From Pontibacillus sp. HMF3514 (GTDB lineage Bacteria; Bacillota; Bacilli; Bacillales; BH030062), in NCBI RefSeq assembly GCF_009858175.1, contig NZ_CP047393.1, forward strand, positions 2,356,001 to 2,420,000: a stretch of 64,000 bases of DNA, given 5' to 3'. Shown piece by piece: positions 16,345 to 24,502 of the stretch (position 1 is its first letter; every line of letters starts with the position of its first letter). The notes beneath the pieces are model-generated. The model saw only the letters and a program-made list of their open reading frames with translations. It ran no database searches and was not told the DNA's origin. Made by a program: the position numbers and the translations under genes.

Positions 16345-16641
16345 ATGGGTAGAAGAAAAAGATATACATCAGAATTTAAATCCAAAATCGTGCTAGAAAT
16401 CTTAAAAGAAGAGAAATCCATTTCCGAGATCTCTTCTGAACATGGAATTCATGTGAATCAACTACGCCAATGGCGGAAAGCAGCACTGGAACAAATGCCA
16501 CAAATCTTTGAGACCAATAATAAGAAAGTGGATCAGATGAAAGAGGAGTATGAAAACCAAATTGAGAACCTATACGCCGAAGTAGGTCGTTTAACCACGC
16601 AGTTGTCGTGGCTTAAAAAAAAATCTGGCATTAAAGACTAG
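16345..16641 (+). CDS. IS3-family transposase OrfA (copy 3)
   Basis: Translation identical to the other two copies; helix-turn-helix protein of 98 residues ending next to the A9 run. Confidence 0.92.
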   Translation: MGRRKRYTSEFKSKIVLEILKEEKSISEISSEHGIHVNQLRQWRKAALEQMPQIFETNNKKVDQMKEEYENQIENLYAEVGRLTTQLSWLKKKSGIKD

Positions 16642-16657
16642 AGCTGAACGAGTCTCC

Positions 16658-17464
16658 ATGATCGATTGGGAAGGCTCTGACCTCTCCATTAAAGCGCAAG
16701 CAGAATTACTCAGCTTAAATCGAACCAGTCTTTATTATAAGCCTGTGGAGCCTTCACCTGAGGAGTTGATGATTAAGCATAAGATTGATGAAATCTACAC
16801 TAAATATCCGTTTTTTGGATCCAGGCGAATCAAGGAGTTTCTTAAAAACGAAAAGATTTTCGTTAATCGAAAAACTGTGCAAGGTCATATGCGAGAAATG
16901 GGTATCGCTGGTATTTCACCTGGTCCAAACCTCAGTAAAAGGAATCAGCAGCATCGCATTTATCCTTATTTACTCAGAGGTCTGGCCATCACGCACCCCA
17001 ATCACGTTTGGGGGATTGATATTACCTATATTCGATTAGAGAAAAACTGGATGTATTTAGTCGCAATCATAGACTGGTATTCTCGGTATGTAATCAGTTG
17101 GGAACTGGATCAAACACTTGAAATGGACTTTGTATTAGAAACTGTTAATAGGGCGCTATCTAATCATCAACCGATTATTTTAAACAGCGATCAGGGAAGC
17201 CATTTTACGAGCCCGCAATATACAGATTTACTTAAGGAAAACGATATTAAAATCAGTATGGATGGGAAAGGGCGAGCCCTTGATAATATTATTACTGAGC
17301 GACTCTGGCGAACAGTCAAGTATGAAGAAGTCTATTTAAAAGATTATACGAGCCCGAGAGAAGCCCGCAATGAGATTAATAGTTTTTTACATTTTTACAA
17401 CCAAGAACGCCCTCACCAATCTTTAGGCTATCAACCCCCTGCCACTGTTTTTAGCCAATCTTAG
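16658..17464 (+). CDS. IS3-family transposase OrfB (copy 3)
   Basis: Translation identical to the other two copies; intact DDE integrase core of 268 residues. Confidence 0.92.
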   Translation: MIDWEGSDLSIKAQAELLSLNRTSLYYKPVEPSPEELMIKHKIDEIYTKYPFFGSRRIKEFLKNEKIFVNRKTVQGHMREMGIAGISPGPNLSKRNQQHRIYPYLLRGLAITHPNHVWGIDITYIRLEKNWMYLVAIIDWYSRYVISWELDQTLEMDFVLETVNRALSNHQPIILNSDQGSHFTSPQYTDLLKENDIKISMDGKGRALDNIITERLWRTVKYEEVYLKDYTSPREARNEINSFLHFYNQERPHQSLGYQPPATVFSQS

Positions 17465-17644
17465 GAGAGTCCTCCTCTCGTAAGAATCTATGATAGACAT
17501 GAATCATCAAAGGTGGAATAATACAATAAACCCCAGAACTCTCCTAGGTTCGTGTCATAGAAGTATTACCCCACCTTAAAAATTCAAATTCCGTGTCTTG
17601 ACGAAAGGGTCCACCTTATATAATTGGGTATTAAATTTAAATGA

Positions 17645-18046
17645 CTAGTTAGTAAAGCTATTTTCAACGTACTCTCTAATTTTCTTCCATTCATTATTTT
17701 CTTTACGGAAAGTTTCTACAAAAAGTAATTTTACATCAGTCATTTCTCCATCAAGTTTAAACCTCACCCAAAATACAGCTACACCTTCTTTTTGCTTATT
17801 GATATCTATCAGTACATCTTCAAATATCCACTTAGGGTTTCTTCCTTGATACTGCTTGTACGCTTGAACCCAACCTTGTTTAGCCTCTTCGTTGCCCCAA
17901 TCTGAAACAACTGCATCAGGATTAGCCCATCTAACTTCTAAATCCTTTGATTGATGTGCTGACATCCTTTCTGAATTTGAACTATTCCAAGATGCCCTGT
18001 ACTCTACTAAAAACTTTTTAAACTCATCTAATATTGTTTGTTCCAT
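17645..18046 (-). CDS. NTF2-like (SnoaL/DUF4440-type) protein
   Basis: A 133-residue single-domain protein with the NTF2-like pattern: N-terminal helix FKKFLVEYRASWNSSN, the W-A-N-P-D loop, and C-terminal strands GVAVFWVRFKLDG and LLFVETFRKENNEWKKIR. Members are small-molecule-binding or enzymatic domains; the ligand is unknown. It is the last gene of a three-gene unit with the ArsR regulator and the SRPBCC-PDZ protein (32-bp gap). Confidence 0.6.
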   Translation of the reverse strand: MEQTILDEFKKFLVEYRASWNSSNSERMSAHQSKDLEVRWANPDAVVSDWGNEEAKQGWVQAYKQYQGRNPKWIFEDVLIDINKQKEGVAVFWVRFKLDGEMTDVKLLFVETFRKENNEWKKIREYVENSFTN

Positions 18047-18078
18047 CCATAAAACTCCCTTTTATTTAGAAAATATAT

Positions 18079-18801
18079 TTACCACTCAACTTTTGTTCGG
18101 TAATCTACTGGATACCGTACAGTCATACTGCGGAGTTCCTTTACACTTTCATTTCGTTCTACGGTAAGTGATAAATAACTATTAACTTCTGTGGTCGTTA
18201 ATAAGTATTCCAGATCGTCAAATGTTCCAATTTGTTCGCCATTAACAGTAGTAATAATATCACCTACTTCTAACCCTGCTTGTTCTGCAGGAGTTCCTTC
18301 TTTAACACTAATAACAACAGACCCTAGTTCTTTCGTGCTTTCTAATTTTGAAGTAGTATGTTGTATGCCAATCCATGACTTCCAAAACACTGGTCTTAAA
18401 TCTTCCTCTTTCTCAAGAACACTCTTTAAATTTGTCATAAATTGATACGTGCCAAATGCCATATTTTCTTTTATACCTGGTTCATTTTCCAAACTTGGAA
18501 CTTCATATTCAATCGTGACACGAACTCCACTTTTTTCAGGAGTCAATGTTGTGATTGTTCTTTCATGTACACCCGTACGCAGAACAAATTTTTCAAATTC
18601 AACAATTTCTTCAAATATTCCAGAGGTCCAAGCACCCCAGCCATGGTTATAATTTCCTGTACCACCCTCACTAAAATTAATCTCACAGTCCCAGGTGTAC
18701 CAGCGTAATAACTCTTTTTCTTCAGTTAAAGCTTTCCATACTTTCTTAAGTGAGCTATCAATCCAAATGCTTCGCTTAACGTTTTTTGATTTAATCATCA
18801 T
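18079..18801 (-). CDS. SRPBCC (AHSA1-like) domain fused to a PDZ domain
   Basis: A 240-residue protein. Residues 1-140 form an AHSA1/SRPBCC ligand-binding domain (SIWIDSSLKKVWKALTEEKE, LLRWYTWDCEINFSEGG). Residues about 155-225 form a PDZ domain (VISVKEGTPAEQAGLEVGDI, VNGEQIGTFDDLEYLL) like those of HtrA proteases, but with no protease and no signal peptide. The ATG overlaps the 3' end of the arsR gene by 11 bp, so translation is coupled. SRPBCC plus ArsR pairs are common; the PDZ fusion is unusual. Confidence 0.8.
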   Translation of the reverse strand: MMIKSKNVKRSIWIDSSLKKVWKALTEEKELLRWYTWDCEINFSEGGTGNYNHGWGAWTSGIFEEIVEFEKFVLRTGVHERTITTLTPEKSGVRVTIEYEVPSLENEPGIKENMAFGTYQFMTNLKSVLEKEEDLRPVFWKSWIGIQHTTSKLESTKELGSVVISVKEGTPAEQAGLEVGDIITTVNGEQIGTFDDLEYLLTTTEVNSYLSLTVERNESVKELRSMTVRYPVDYRTKVEW

Positions 18802-19123
18802 CTTCCTCCTTATTTTCTACATAATGTTTTAAGTCCATCAATGTTTGATCTAACATTGTACCGATTTCACCAACCATCTGGCGATAAGCAACTTCAAATG
18901 TCTCCCTTTCTAAAGAATAATAACGGTATCGTCCCGATTTCCTTACATGTATAAATCCTTCTTCTTTAAGGATTTTGAGTTGTTTATTAATAGCAGGTTG
19001 CGAAATATTAAATTCTTTCACAATATCTGATTGTGTCTGTTCTCCTTTTGATAAAAGATTAAGGATTTCTCGTCTTGTTGAATCCGCTAGAGCACGGTAA
19101 ATATTCTTGGTCGTTCTAAACAC
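18791..19123 (-). CDS. ArsR family transcriptional regulator
   Basis: A 110-residue winged-helix repressor: ALADSTRREILNLLSKGEQ, recognition helix ISQPAINKQLKILKEEG, wing VRKSGRYRYYSL. No metal-binding Cys pair is seen, so it is not a classic metal sensor; it is of the type paired with SRPBCC proteins. The GTG at 19123 overlaps its GGGAGG ribosome site, so the exact start is unsure. It follows a strong promoter with a dyad at the start region, implying autorepression of the three-gene operon. Confidence 0.85.
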   Translation of the reverse strand: MFRTTKNIYRALADSTRREILNLLSKGEQTQSDIVKEFNISQPAINKQLKILKEEGFIHVRKSGRYRYYSLERETFEVAYRQMVGEIGTMLDQTLMDLKHYVENKEEDDD

Positions 19124-19138
19124 CTCCCAAAATTATAC

Positions 19139-19183
19139 ATAACCGAATGGTTATATAATATAAAAACCGATTTATAATGTCAA
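19139..19183 (-). promoter_or_regulatory. Sigma-A promoter and dyad operator of the arsR operon
   Basis: -35 TTGACA (19183-19178), 17-bp spacer, -10 TATTAT (19160-19155). The dyad ATAACC-GAAT-GGTTAT covers 19139-19154, just downstream of the -10, a usual place for an ArsR-type operator. Confidence 0.75.
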
Positions 19184-19468
19184 CAATTTTCTGAATATTA
19201 ATCCCCGTTCTTTCTGTTCTTTAGTACTATGGAAATCTAATAGGAGTTGTGAAAAAGTTTTAAAATGCAGTTGCTTTTCTGGTGAAAATAACCTAAGGGA
19301 GCGGAATTTGAGGTAAGTAAATATAGACTTTAATTTGAATAAGGTCTTCCCAGTTCGATTTGAGGTTACTCTGCAAAAGGAGATGACCCTTGCATTTTCT
19401 ATTGATAATAAAAATAAGATGTGAACACTTTACTATATTTCTTTAAGGGTTAATCATATAAACATGCA

Positions 19469-19530
19469 TTATCTCGAATCCAAGTCTTCAACATAATGGC
19501 CCTAATCATGAAGACTTGGATTCGAGGTAA
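19469..19530. repeat. Palindromic double core A (unit 17)
   Basis: Arms of 21 bp, 19469-19489 (TTATCTCGAATCCAAGTCTTC split after 20) and 19510-19530, are reverse complements with one mismatch. They flank the 20-base loop AACATAATGGCCCTAATCAT. Each arm is one A core, so this is two A cores head to head. Confidence 0.8.
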
Positions 19531-19690
19531 TTGAATAAATACTATTCTTTATACATTTAAATGGGCGTTTATTTATTCCGCTTTTCTAATAAACATACTA
19601 CCAAAACCTACATAAATTAAATGCCAAATACACTTTGTTAGTACAATAGGCACTTCTCAACTCATTTTAACATTAAATCCACACCGAACA
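19531..19690 (-). other. Empty array slot: promoter C and D remnant without a gene
   Basis: Minus sense: promoter C (19664-19680, GGATTTAATGTTAAAATG) leads into a D remnant (TGCCTATTGTACTAACAAAG) and then directly to the double A core with no open frame. The gene appears lost. The stretch 19190-19468 also holds no gene that I can recognise. Confidence 0.5.
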
Positions 19691-20246
19691 TTAAAATAAA
19701 CTTCTCTTTCCCTTCCCTTTAACAATTGCTGAATTACTTCCCCAGTTAATGCTATCACGATCAAGGTTTACAATTTCTCCTATACGACAACCAGTTGAAA
19801 ACATAAATTCAAATAAGGCTTTTTCCATTGATGAATAACACGCATCACGCAAGTGCTCAATTGTTCTGTTAAGAATTTCGGAATCCGTTTTCCGACTTTT
19901 GTTTCTTTAATTTTTCTTGCAGGATTACTGCTAAGATGATCTAAGCTAGATGGTTTTATTTGACGCTTGAATCGGCTAAATATTGCTTTAAACCACTTGT
20001 AGTAATGTCCTAAATTTGGATATTACTAAAATAGTTTATGAGCAGTTTCATTTGAATTTCATATGCCCTTAGTGTCTGTGGGGAAAAGCCTTCAATTCTT
20101 TTGTCTGCTTCATATGATTCGGCAGTTTCGGATAATAACAAATCGATCACTCATAATACTTTTTTGTATTAAGGATATCCGAATATATTGAATTAAAGAA
20201 TTTTTTCCATATCTAACTCTTCCCATTTACTTTTACGCCCGACCAT
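19691..20246 (-). pseudogene. Tyrosine integrase, decayed and truncated
   Basis: Begins MVGRKSKWEELDMEKIL and then runs through several frame changes. The core-binding part is recognisable (EGFSPQTLRAYEIQMKLLIN, NPARKIKETKVGKRIPKFL), as is the start of the catalytic domain with the first Arg (ALFEFMFSTGCRIGEIVNLD, AIVKGKGK). It stops there, replaced by array DNA at promoter C 19664-19680. The H-x-x-R and Tyr box are gone. XerC/phage-type integrase by motif. It is the only integrase-like sequence inside the cassette-like array. Confidence 0.75.
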
Positions 20247-20254
20247 TACATAGT

Positions 20255-20295
20255 CACTCCCTCCAATAAAAAAACACCCCTTTTTAAAGAAGTGT
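20255..20295 (-). terminator. Terminator behind the HNH gene
   Basis: Minus sense: AACACTTCTTTAAAAAGGGG followed by TGTTTTTTT, a hairpin with T-run directly after the HNH stop codon. Confidence 0.65.
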
Positions 20296-20898
20296 TAACT
20301 GTTTATTTGATTTAATATATTCAAGAACTTTATTTTTTCTTGATTCATCATATATTGTGTTTTGTTCAGGGTACCATTCATTAAATATCCTATCTCGCTT
20401 ACTACTGTTACACTGGCGACAACAAGGGATAATGTTACCTTTCATAAAACCTCCACCTTTTGAAAATGGATGGAAGTGATCATAGGTTAACTTACTTTCT
20501 GAACCACAGTAAGCACACTTATAACCGAAGTACCTTTTTACTTCTTCCCATTCCTGATCATTTAAAGCAAAATCATCACGTTTTTGATGTCTTCGTTCTT
20601 GATTTTTTTTAGCATAGCTTTCAATTTGTTCCTGCTTTTTATATAACAAGCATTTGTATTCGTCTTTGTCTTCTATTATGTGCCAAATTTTTATATTATC
20701 TTTTAGGTGTGGCTTGATTGAATGTATGTTCCAAGCTACCTGCATTTTGTCACTTTCTTTAGTTGACAAGAGATACAGTTGGAATAAATTTAAAACTATA
20801 TACTTAAACATTTTTTCTCCATCATTAACATCTATTTCTTTACGGTTTTCTTTATTCACGTATTCAATGAACTTCTTTTGACGTTCCGATAATACCAT
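20284..20898 (-). CDS. HNH endonuclease, 204 aa
   Basis: The N-terminal half is helical (residues 1-115). The C-terminal HNH nuclease shows CAYCGSESKLTYDHFHPFSK, then GNIIPCCRQCNSSKRDR: a zinc Cys pair before and after the D-H/H...N...N core. Such proteins cut DNA as free-standing nucleases, in phages or as defence effectors. RBS AGGAGGTTCTAAGTA before ATG 20898. Neighbours are an AbiGi-like gene upstream and a decayed integrase downstream. Confidence 0.8.
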   Translation of the reverse strand: MVLSERQKKFIEYVNKENRKEIDVNDGEKMFKYIVLNLFQLYLLSTKESDKMQVAWNIHSIKPHLKDNIKIWHIIEDKDEYKCLLYKKQEQIESYAKKNQERRHQKRDDFALNDQEWEEVKRYFGYKCAYCGSESKLTYDHFHPFSKGGGFMKGNIIPCCRQCNSSKRDRIFNEWYPEQNTIYDESRKNKVLEYIKSNKQLTLL

Positions 20899-20980
20899 TA
20901 CTTAGAACCTCCTGAAAGTTATACTTGTATATTATGTAAGGGAAGGTTGATTAGATTCGGGGTCCGTCCTTATAAACAAC

Positions 20981-21610
20981 TTAGCTTAATACAGGATCTA
21001 AAACTGTTATTCCACCTATTCCATTAATGATGGACTGATCTACTTTATTTACAAAATTGCCATATGTTTTGTGTTGCGTTAATAATACAAATGCTTCTTT
21101 TAAGTCGAATTCAAAATCACCCGGATGGCGCCACTCTCTTTCGTGTGTCCAATCTACAATCATATCAGGGTTTGATAAATCAAAATTAACAATCCTCCAC
21201 CACTCTTCTTGTGGAATAAATGACTTGGCCTTTTCTTTTCTTTCATAAATCACCGGTCTTCCACCTTTATTAAAAACATATTCTTTCCTAAATGCTATCC
21301 CTATAGGCTTATACCTTACTTTCATTCCAGTATGTAACTCTCTTAAGTTCTGTTCATAAAAGCTATTTTGAGATGCCCCGTATACAGGAACATCTTGAAA
21401 ACAAACAGCACCTTGATTCCCTATTATAAATCCTTCTCTTGGATCACTTTGATATAAGGTTTTATCTTCTAATATCTTAATTAAGTTATTCATACCAGTG
21501 TTGCCATCATACTCCTTAGTTAGGTGAATTAAATATCCTGACATATCACTTCTATTTCTGATTCTTTTACTCCATTCATCTCGATTATAAATAAATGCCA
21601 CAATCCCCAT
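20981..21610 (-). CDS. AbiGi-like abortive-infection family protein
   Basis: A 209-residue soluble protein with a pattern I associate with AbiGi/DUF2971-type proteins: SGYLIHLTKEY, NLIKILEDKTLY, GAVCFQDVPV, YKPIGIAFRKEYVFNKGGRP and DWTHEREWRHPGDFEF. The last, with paired Glu and Arg, is the most diagnostic. The AbiGi name rests on recall of the family pattern. Upstream GAAAGGAGATGGGG ribosome site. It lies in a run of probable defence genes. Confidence 0.5.
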   Translation of the reverse strand: MGIVAFIYNRDEWSKRIRNRSDMSGYLIHLTKEYDGNTGMNNLIKILEDKTLYQSDPREGFIIGNQGAVCFQDVPVYGASQNSFYEQNLRELHTGMKVRYKPIGIAFRKEYVFNKGGRPVIYERKEKAKSFIPQEEWWRIVNFDLSNPDMIVDWTHEREWRHPGDFEFDLKEAFVLLTQHKTYGNFVNKVDQSIINGIGGITVLDPVLS

Positions 21611-21747
21611 CTCCTTTCTCGATTTACTTCGATAAAAAAAGATGTATTCCTTCTCTATATAACAAATCTCCTAGATAATGTGAGGTGGTTGGCTCGCTTT
21701 TGGATGCTCTGTAAGCAAATATGAAGAAAGCACCCCTTTTTGGGATG

Positions 21748-22200
21748 CTATTTCTTTAATTGTTTAATTAACTTTTCGTGTTTTTTACTAAAACCCTCGA
21801 ACAATTTTTTGTCTATCTCTTGGACTTCACCTTTATCTATTAATTCTTTGTACCTTGAATAAAAATAGTAAATATCATCAGCTAATTCTGGGTGTCTTTC
21901 TGCAACCGCCATCTTTATTTCATCCCAGTTTTTAGTTGTAAAGGGGCGCGTTGATTCATTAAAACCATATTGAACATTAAGCTTCTCTTTTTCGAGTATA
22001 TTTATTAAAGAGTTACCGTGAGCATCCTCCCGTTCATAAATTTCATAATTCTTTTCTAATTCATCCAATAGAGATATTTTAGCAATCCATTTAGCTCCAT
22101 TTTTATTTTTCTCTGTTGCCCATAACTCCTTGAAGGTATGTAGTAAAGCTCCGCCACCCAAACCAGATAATATACTTATTAATACTTCACCAACAGTCAA
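21748..22200 (-). CDS. Hypothetical protein with N-terminal membrane segment, 150 aa
   Basis: Residues 4-22 (GEVLISILSGLGGGALLHTF) could be a membrane anchor. The rest is charged and helical (EIKMAVAERHPELADDIYYF, FSKKHEKLIKQLKK). No family recognised; similar small anchored proteins occur in phage and defence regions. RBS GGGGGTGTGAAATTT upstream of ATG. Confidence 0.55.
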   Translation of the reverse strand: MTVGEVLISILSGLGGGALLHTFKELWATEKNKNGAKWIAKISLLDELEKNYEIYEREDAHGNSLINILEKEKLNVQYGFNESTRPFTTKNWDEIKMAVAERHPELADDIYYFYSRYKELIDKGEVQEIDKKLFEGFSKKHEKLIKQLKK

Positions 22201-22253
22201 ATTTCACACCCCCTATTTCATCTAATAATTCGACAAAAGAGGATATTTTCCTT

Positions 22254-22451
22254 CTAAACGTAATGTATTCGTTTTATTCTCGTATCAGTATATTCAAATA
22301 TCTCAAATTCCTCATAAGCTAATGTATAACTTTGATCATCGTGCCATTGATCTGTCCTTGTTCCGCTCCCTAACTCTCTTACGATCACACCATCAACATC
22401 ATTTAATATCTCAATAGGTTGTTGCTTTAAATAATCACAATAATTTCTCCT
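22254..22451 (-). pseudogene. Remnant of a small array gene
   Basis: An open frame of 66 codons (CDYLKQQPIEILNDVDGVIV, then GSGTRTDQWHDDQSYTLAYE) ends at TAG 22254 but has no start codon. An ATG with a ribosome site (GGAAAATTATGAAGGAG region) lies one frame off at its 5' end, so a one-base indel is likely. The D palindrome struck by IS110 copy 2 is immediately upstream. Confidence 0.5.
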
Positions 22452-22462
22452 TCATAATTTTC

Positions 22463-22489
22463 CTTATTGTTCAACTCTTCTGCCGCGTT
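22463..22489. repeat. D palindrome, left part, interrupted by IS110 copy 2
   Basis: CCTTATTGTTCAACTCTTCT followed by GCCGCGTT stands left of the element and AGTTGAATAACG right of it (from 24105). Joined, it is a leader-type D palindrome. The break is at CGTT/AGT as for copy 1. Confidence 0.75.
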
Positions 22490-24102
22490 CGTAATATAAG
22501 GTTAACCAGTTTTTACTGGTTGACCATTTTTTATATGGATCTATTATAACAGTAGCCGGGGTAGAACGTCTCTGCCCGTGGGGTTTGACCCCGTAAACTA
22601 AACAGTTCACCCCCTACTTGTAAAAACATGATTTAGCTGGTTGGGACCCTAGATCCCGTTTAACAAGCGAACCTGTGACATTACAAGGAGGATTAGGGGC
22701 ACCGGCAATATTTTTTGAGGAGGAGAATTCGAATGAATCCAGTCGTAGGTCTGGATGTATCTAAAGGGGAAAGTCAGGTCCAAGCATTCTTGGACAAGAA
22801 AAAGCCATATCGTAAGAATTTTAAAGTAGACCACACGCGAGATGGTTTAACGACGCTTCACGAATTTTTAAAGCATTTAAAGGAAGTTACGGGTCAAGAT
22901 CCAGCAATTGTTTTGGAGGCAACGGGACATTATCATGCGCCTGTTGTTCAATTTCTGGAGGAGCATAATTATTTATTAATCATTGTAAATCCATTGGTTT
23001 CTTTTAGAGCGAAAAGCTCTAATTTACGAAAGGTGAAAACTGATGCAGTTGATGCTTATCTTCTTTGTGAACTTTACTATAAGGAAGATTTAGAGCCTTA
23101 TAAAAAGCGAGGAGTTCAACTTTTAAACCTTCGTAATTTAACTCGGCAACATGAAAATATTACTGGGAACTTTATTCAAACAAAGTTACAGTTCCAAGCT
23201 GTATTGGAACAAGTATTTCCTGAATACAAAGGGGTTTTTGGTGAGCTATATTCTTTTGTTTCTTTACGGATCCTCAAAGAATATAAGTCCTCGGAAGATA
23301 TTTTAAGGACTAGTGAAGACAGACTGGCAAATCGAATAGCTGATTTATGTACAAGTCGTTCTGAAAAGTGGGCTTATGAAAAAGCACAAACTCTGAAAGC
23401 AGCAGCTGCTCGTAATCCTTTTAAAAAGACACTGTATCAAAGTCACCTATTAAGTATGGGAATGTATATTGATATGCTTCTTCAATTTAAAGAGCATCTA
23501 TCAAAGTTAGATGCAGAGATAGATACTCTAGCTAAAGAAATTGAAGAATATAAGATTATTAAATCTATCCCTGGTATCGGAGAAAAGATCGCTGCCACGA
23601 TTATTTCTGAAATTGGGGAAATAGATCGATTTAATCACCCTAAAAAGCTTGTGGCTTTTGCCGGTGTTGATCCAAGTGTGTTTGAATCAGGTCGCTTTAC
23701 AGCCAGTAATAATCGCATTACTAAAAGAGGTTCTAGTCGCTTAAGGCACGCTTTATATCTGGCTGTCTGTTGTGCGATTAGAGACAAACGGAAAAAGAAA
23801 ACAACCGATGAAATACTCCCTAGAAATAAGAAATTGAGAGAATTTTACGATAAGAAACGAAACGAAGGTAAACCTTTTAGAGTAGCAGTCATCGCTTGTG
23901 TTAATAAGCTTTTACATTGGATCTATGCTCTTTTAAAAAGCAGAACTAACTTCCAAGAAATAGCTTGATAACTATATCTGCCTATATAGAACAAAACCTT
24001 CCAATATAGTTTTAATGGAAGGTTATTTGGCATGTTCTTTTTTATTTTATCATGTCTTTTTTCAGTTTTTTATTGAAAAATGTTGACAAACTATTAGCTG
24101 GT
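22490..24102 (+). mobile_element. IS110-family element, copy 2 (about 1.61 kb)
   Basis: Left end CGTAATATAAGGTTA and right end TTGACAAACTATTAGCTGGT match copy 1. The leader of about 240 bases before the transposase carries the same conserved blocks (GGGTAGAACGT, GTTCACCCCCTACT) and is the probable bridge RNA source. Same orientation and same target step in a D palindrome as copy 1. Confidence 0.85.
22733..23968 (+). CDS. IS110-family transposase (DEDD), diverged copy
   Basis: About 411 residues from the ATG (MNPVVGLDVSKGESQ) behind GAGGAGGAGAATTCGA; the frame also opens six codons earlier without a signal. DEDD residues are in GLDVSKG, VLEATGHYH and KTDAVDAYLL. The C-terminal IPGIGEKIAATII and GSSRLRHAL segments are kept. 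Differs from copy 1 at many positions, so the two arrived separately or long ago. Confidence 0.95.
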   Translation: MNPVVGLDVSKGESQVQAFLDKKKPYRKNFKVDHTRDGLTTLHEFLKHLKEVTGQDPAIVLEATGHYHAPVVQFLEEHNYLLIIVNPLVSFRAKSSNLRKVKTDAVDAYLLCELYYKEDLEPYKKRGVQLLNLRNLTRQHENITGNFIQTKLQFQAVLEQVFPEYKGVFGELYSFVSLRILKEYKSSEDILRTSEDRLANRIADLCTSRSEKWAYEKAQTLKAAAARNPFKKTLYQSHLLSMGMYIDMLLQFKEHLSKLDAEIDTLAKEIEEYKIIKSIPGIGEKIAATIISEIGEIDRFNHPKKLVAFAGVDPSVFESGRFTASNNRITKRGSSRLRHALYLAVCCAIRDKRKKKTTDEILPRNKKLREFYDKKRNEGKPFRVAVIACVNKLLHWIYALLKSRTNFQEIA

Positions 24103-24228
24103 TTAGTTGAATAACGATCTTTAATTCATTTTACCATATTATTACCAAAAACCCTCTAAATCACATAATTAGTGATGCAAATTTACATGCAGTTTACCCT
24201 ACAATTTCGACTACATTTTCACACAAAA

Positions 24229-24284
24229 AAGTAGTTCAATTAGGGGTACAAATTGCAATATTGTACTCCAAAACTGAACTACTT
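24229..24284 (-). terminator. Long hairpin, terminator-like in minus sense
   Basis: AAGTAGTTCA (24229-24238) pairs with TGAACTACTT (24275-24284), with an inner GGTACAA/TTGTACTCC pairing; a run of T follows in minus sense. The surrounding 24103-24465 holds no gene, only a promoter-C-like segment near 24130. Confidence 0.5.
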
Positions 24285-24465
24285 AGTAAAATATGACATA
24301 GTTTTTACAAACACTTGTTATGTTTTACTGTCTGTCATTTAACTATTTACCTTTTTAACGCCAGCTTTTTGAAAATCAACGTTTCTACTTTAGATAGCAT
24401 GAGCTTCGTCACAATGAAACAATCTAGGGAGTGTCACACATAAGAATCTATGTTCTTAGTCTAAA

Positions 24466-24495
24466 CAAAAAGAACTTGAAAACAACAAGTCCCTC
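24466..24495 (-). terminator. Terminator of the 24.5-26.6 kb operon
   Basis: Minus sense: GGACTTGTTGTTTTCAAGTT followed by CTTTTTG, just behind the stop at 24503. Confidence 0.6.
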
Positions 24496-24502
24496 CTCCA
24501 AG

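Larger units (their letters stand above)
16292..17618 (+). mobile_element. IS3-family insertion sequence, copy 3 (1327 bp)
   Basis: Same ends and length as copies 1 and 2, with TAT target copies at 16289-16291 and 17619-17621. Inserted in the intergenic DNA behind the NTF2-like gene. Confidence 0.95.
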
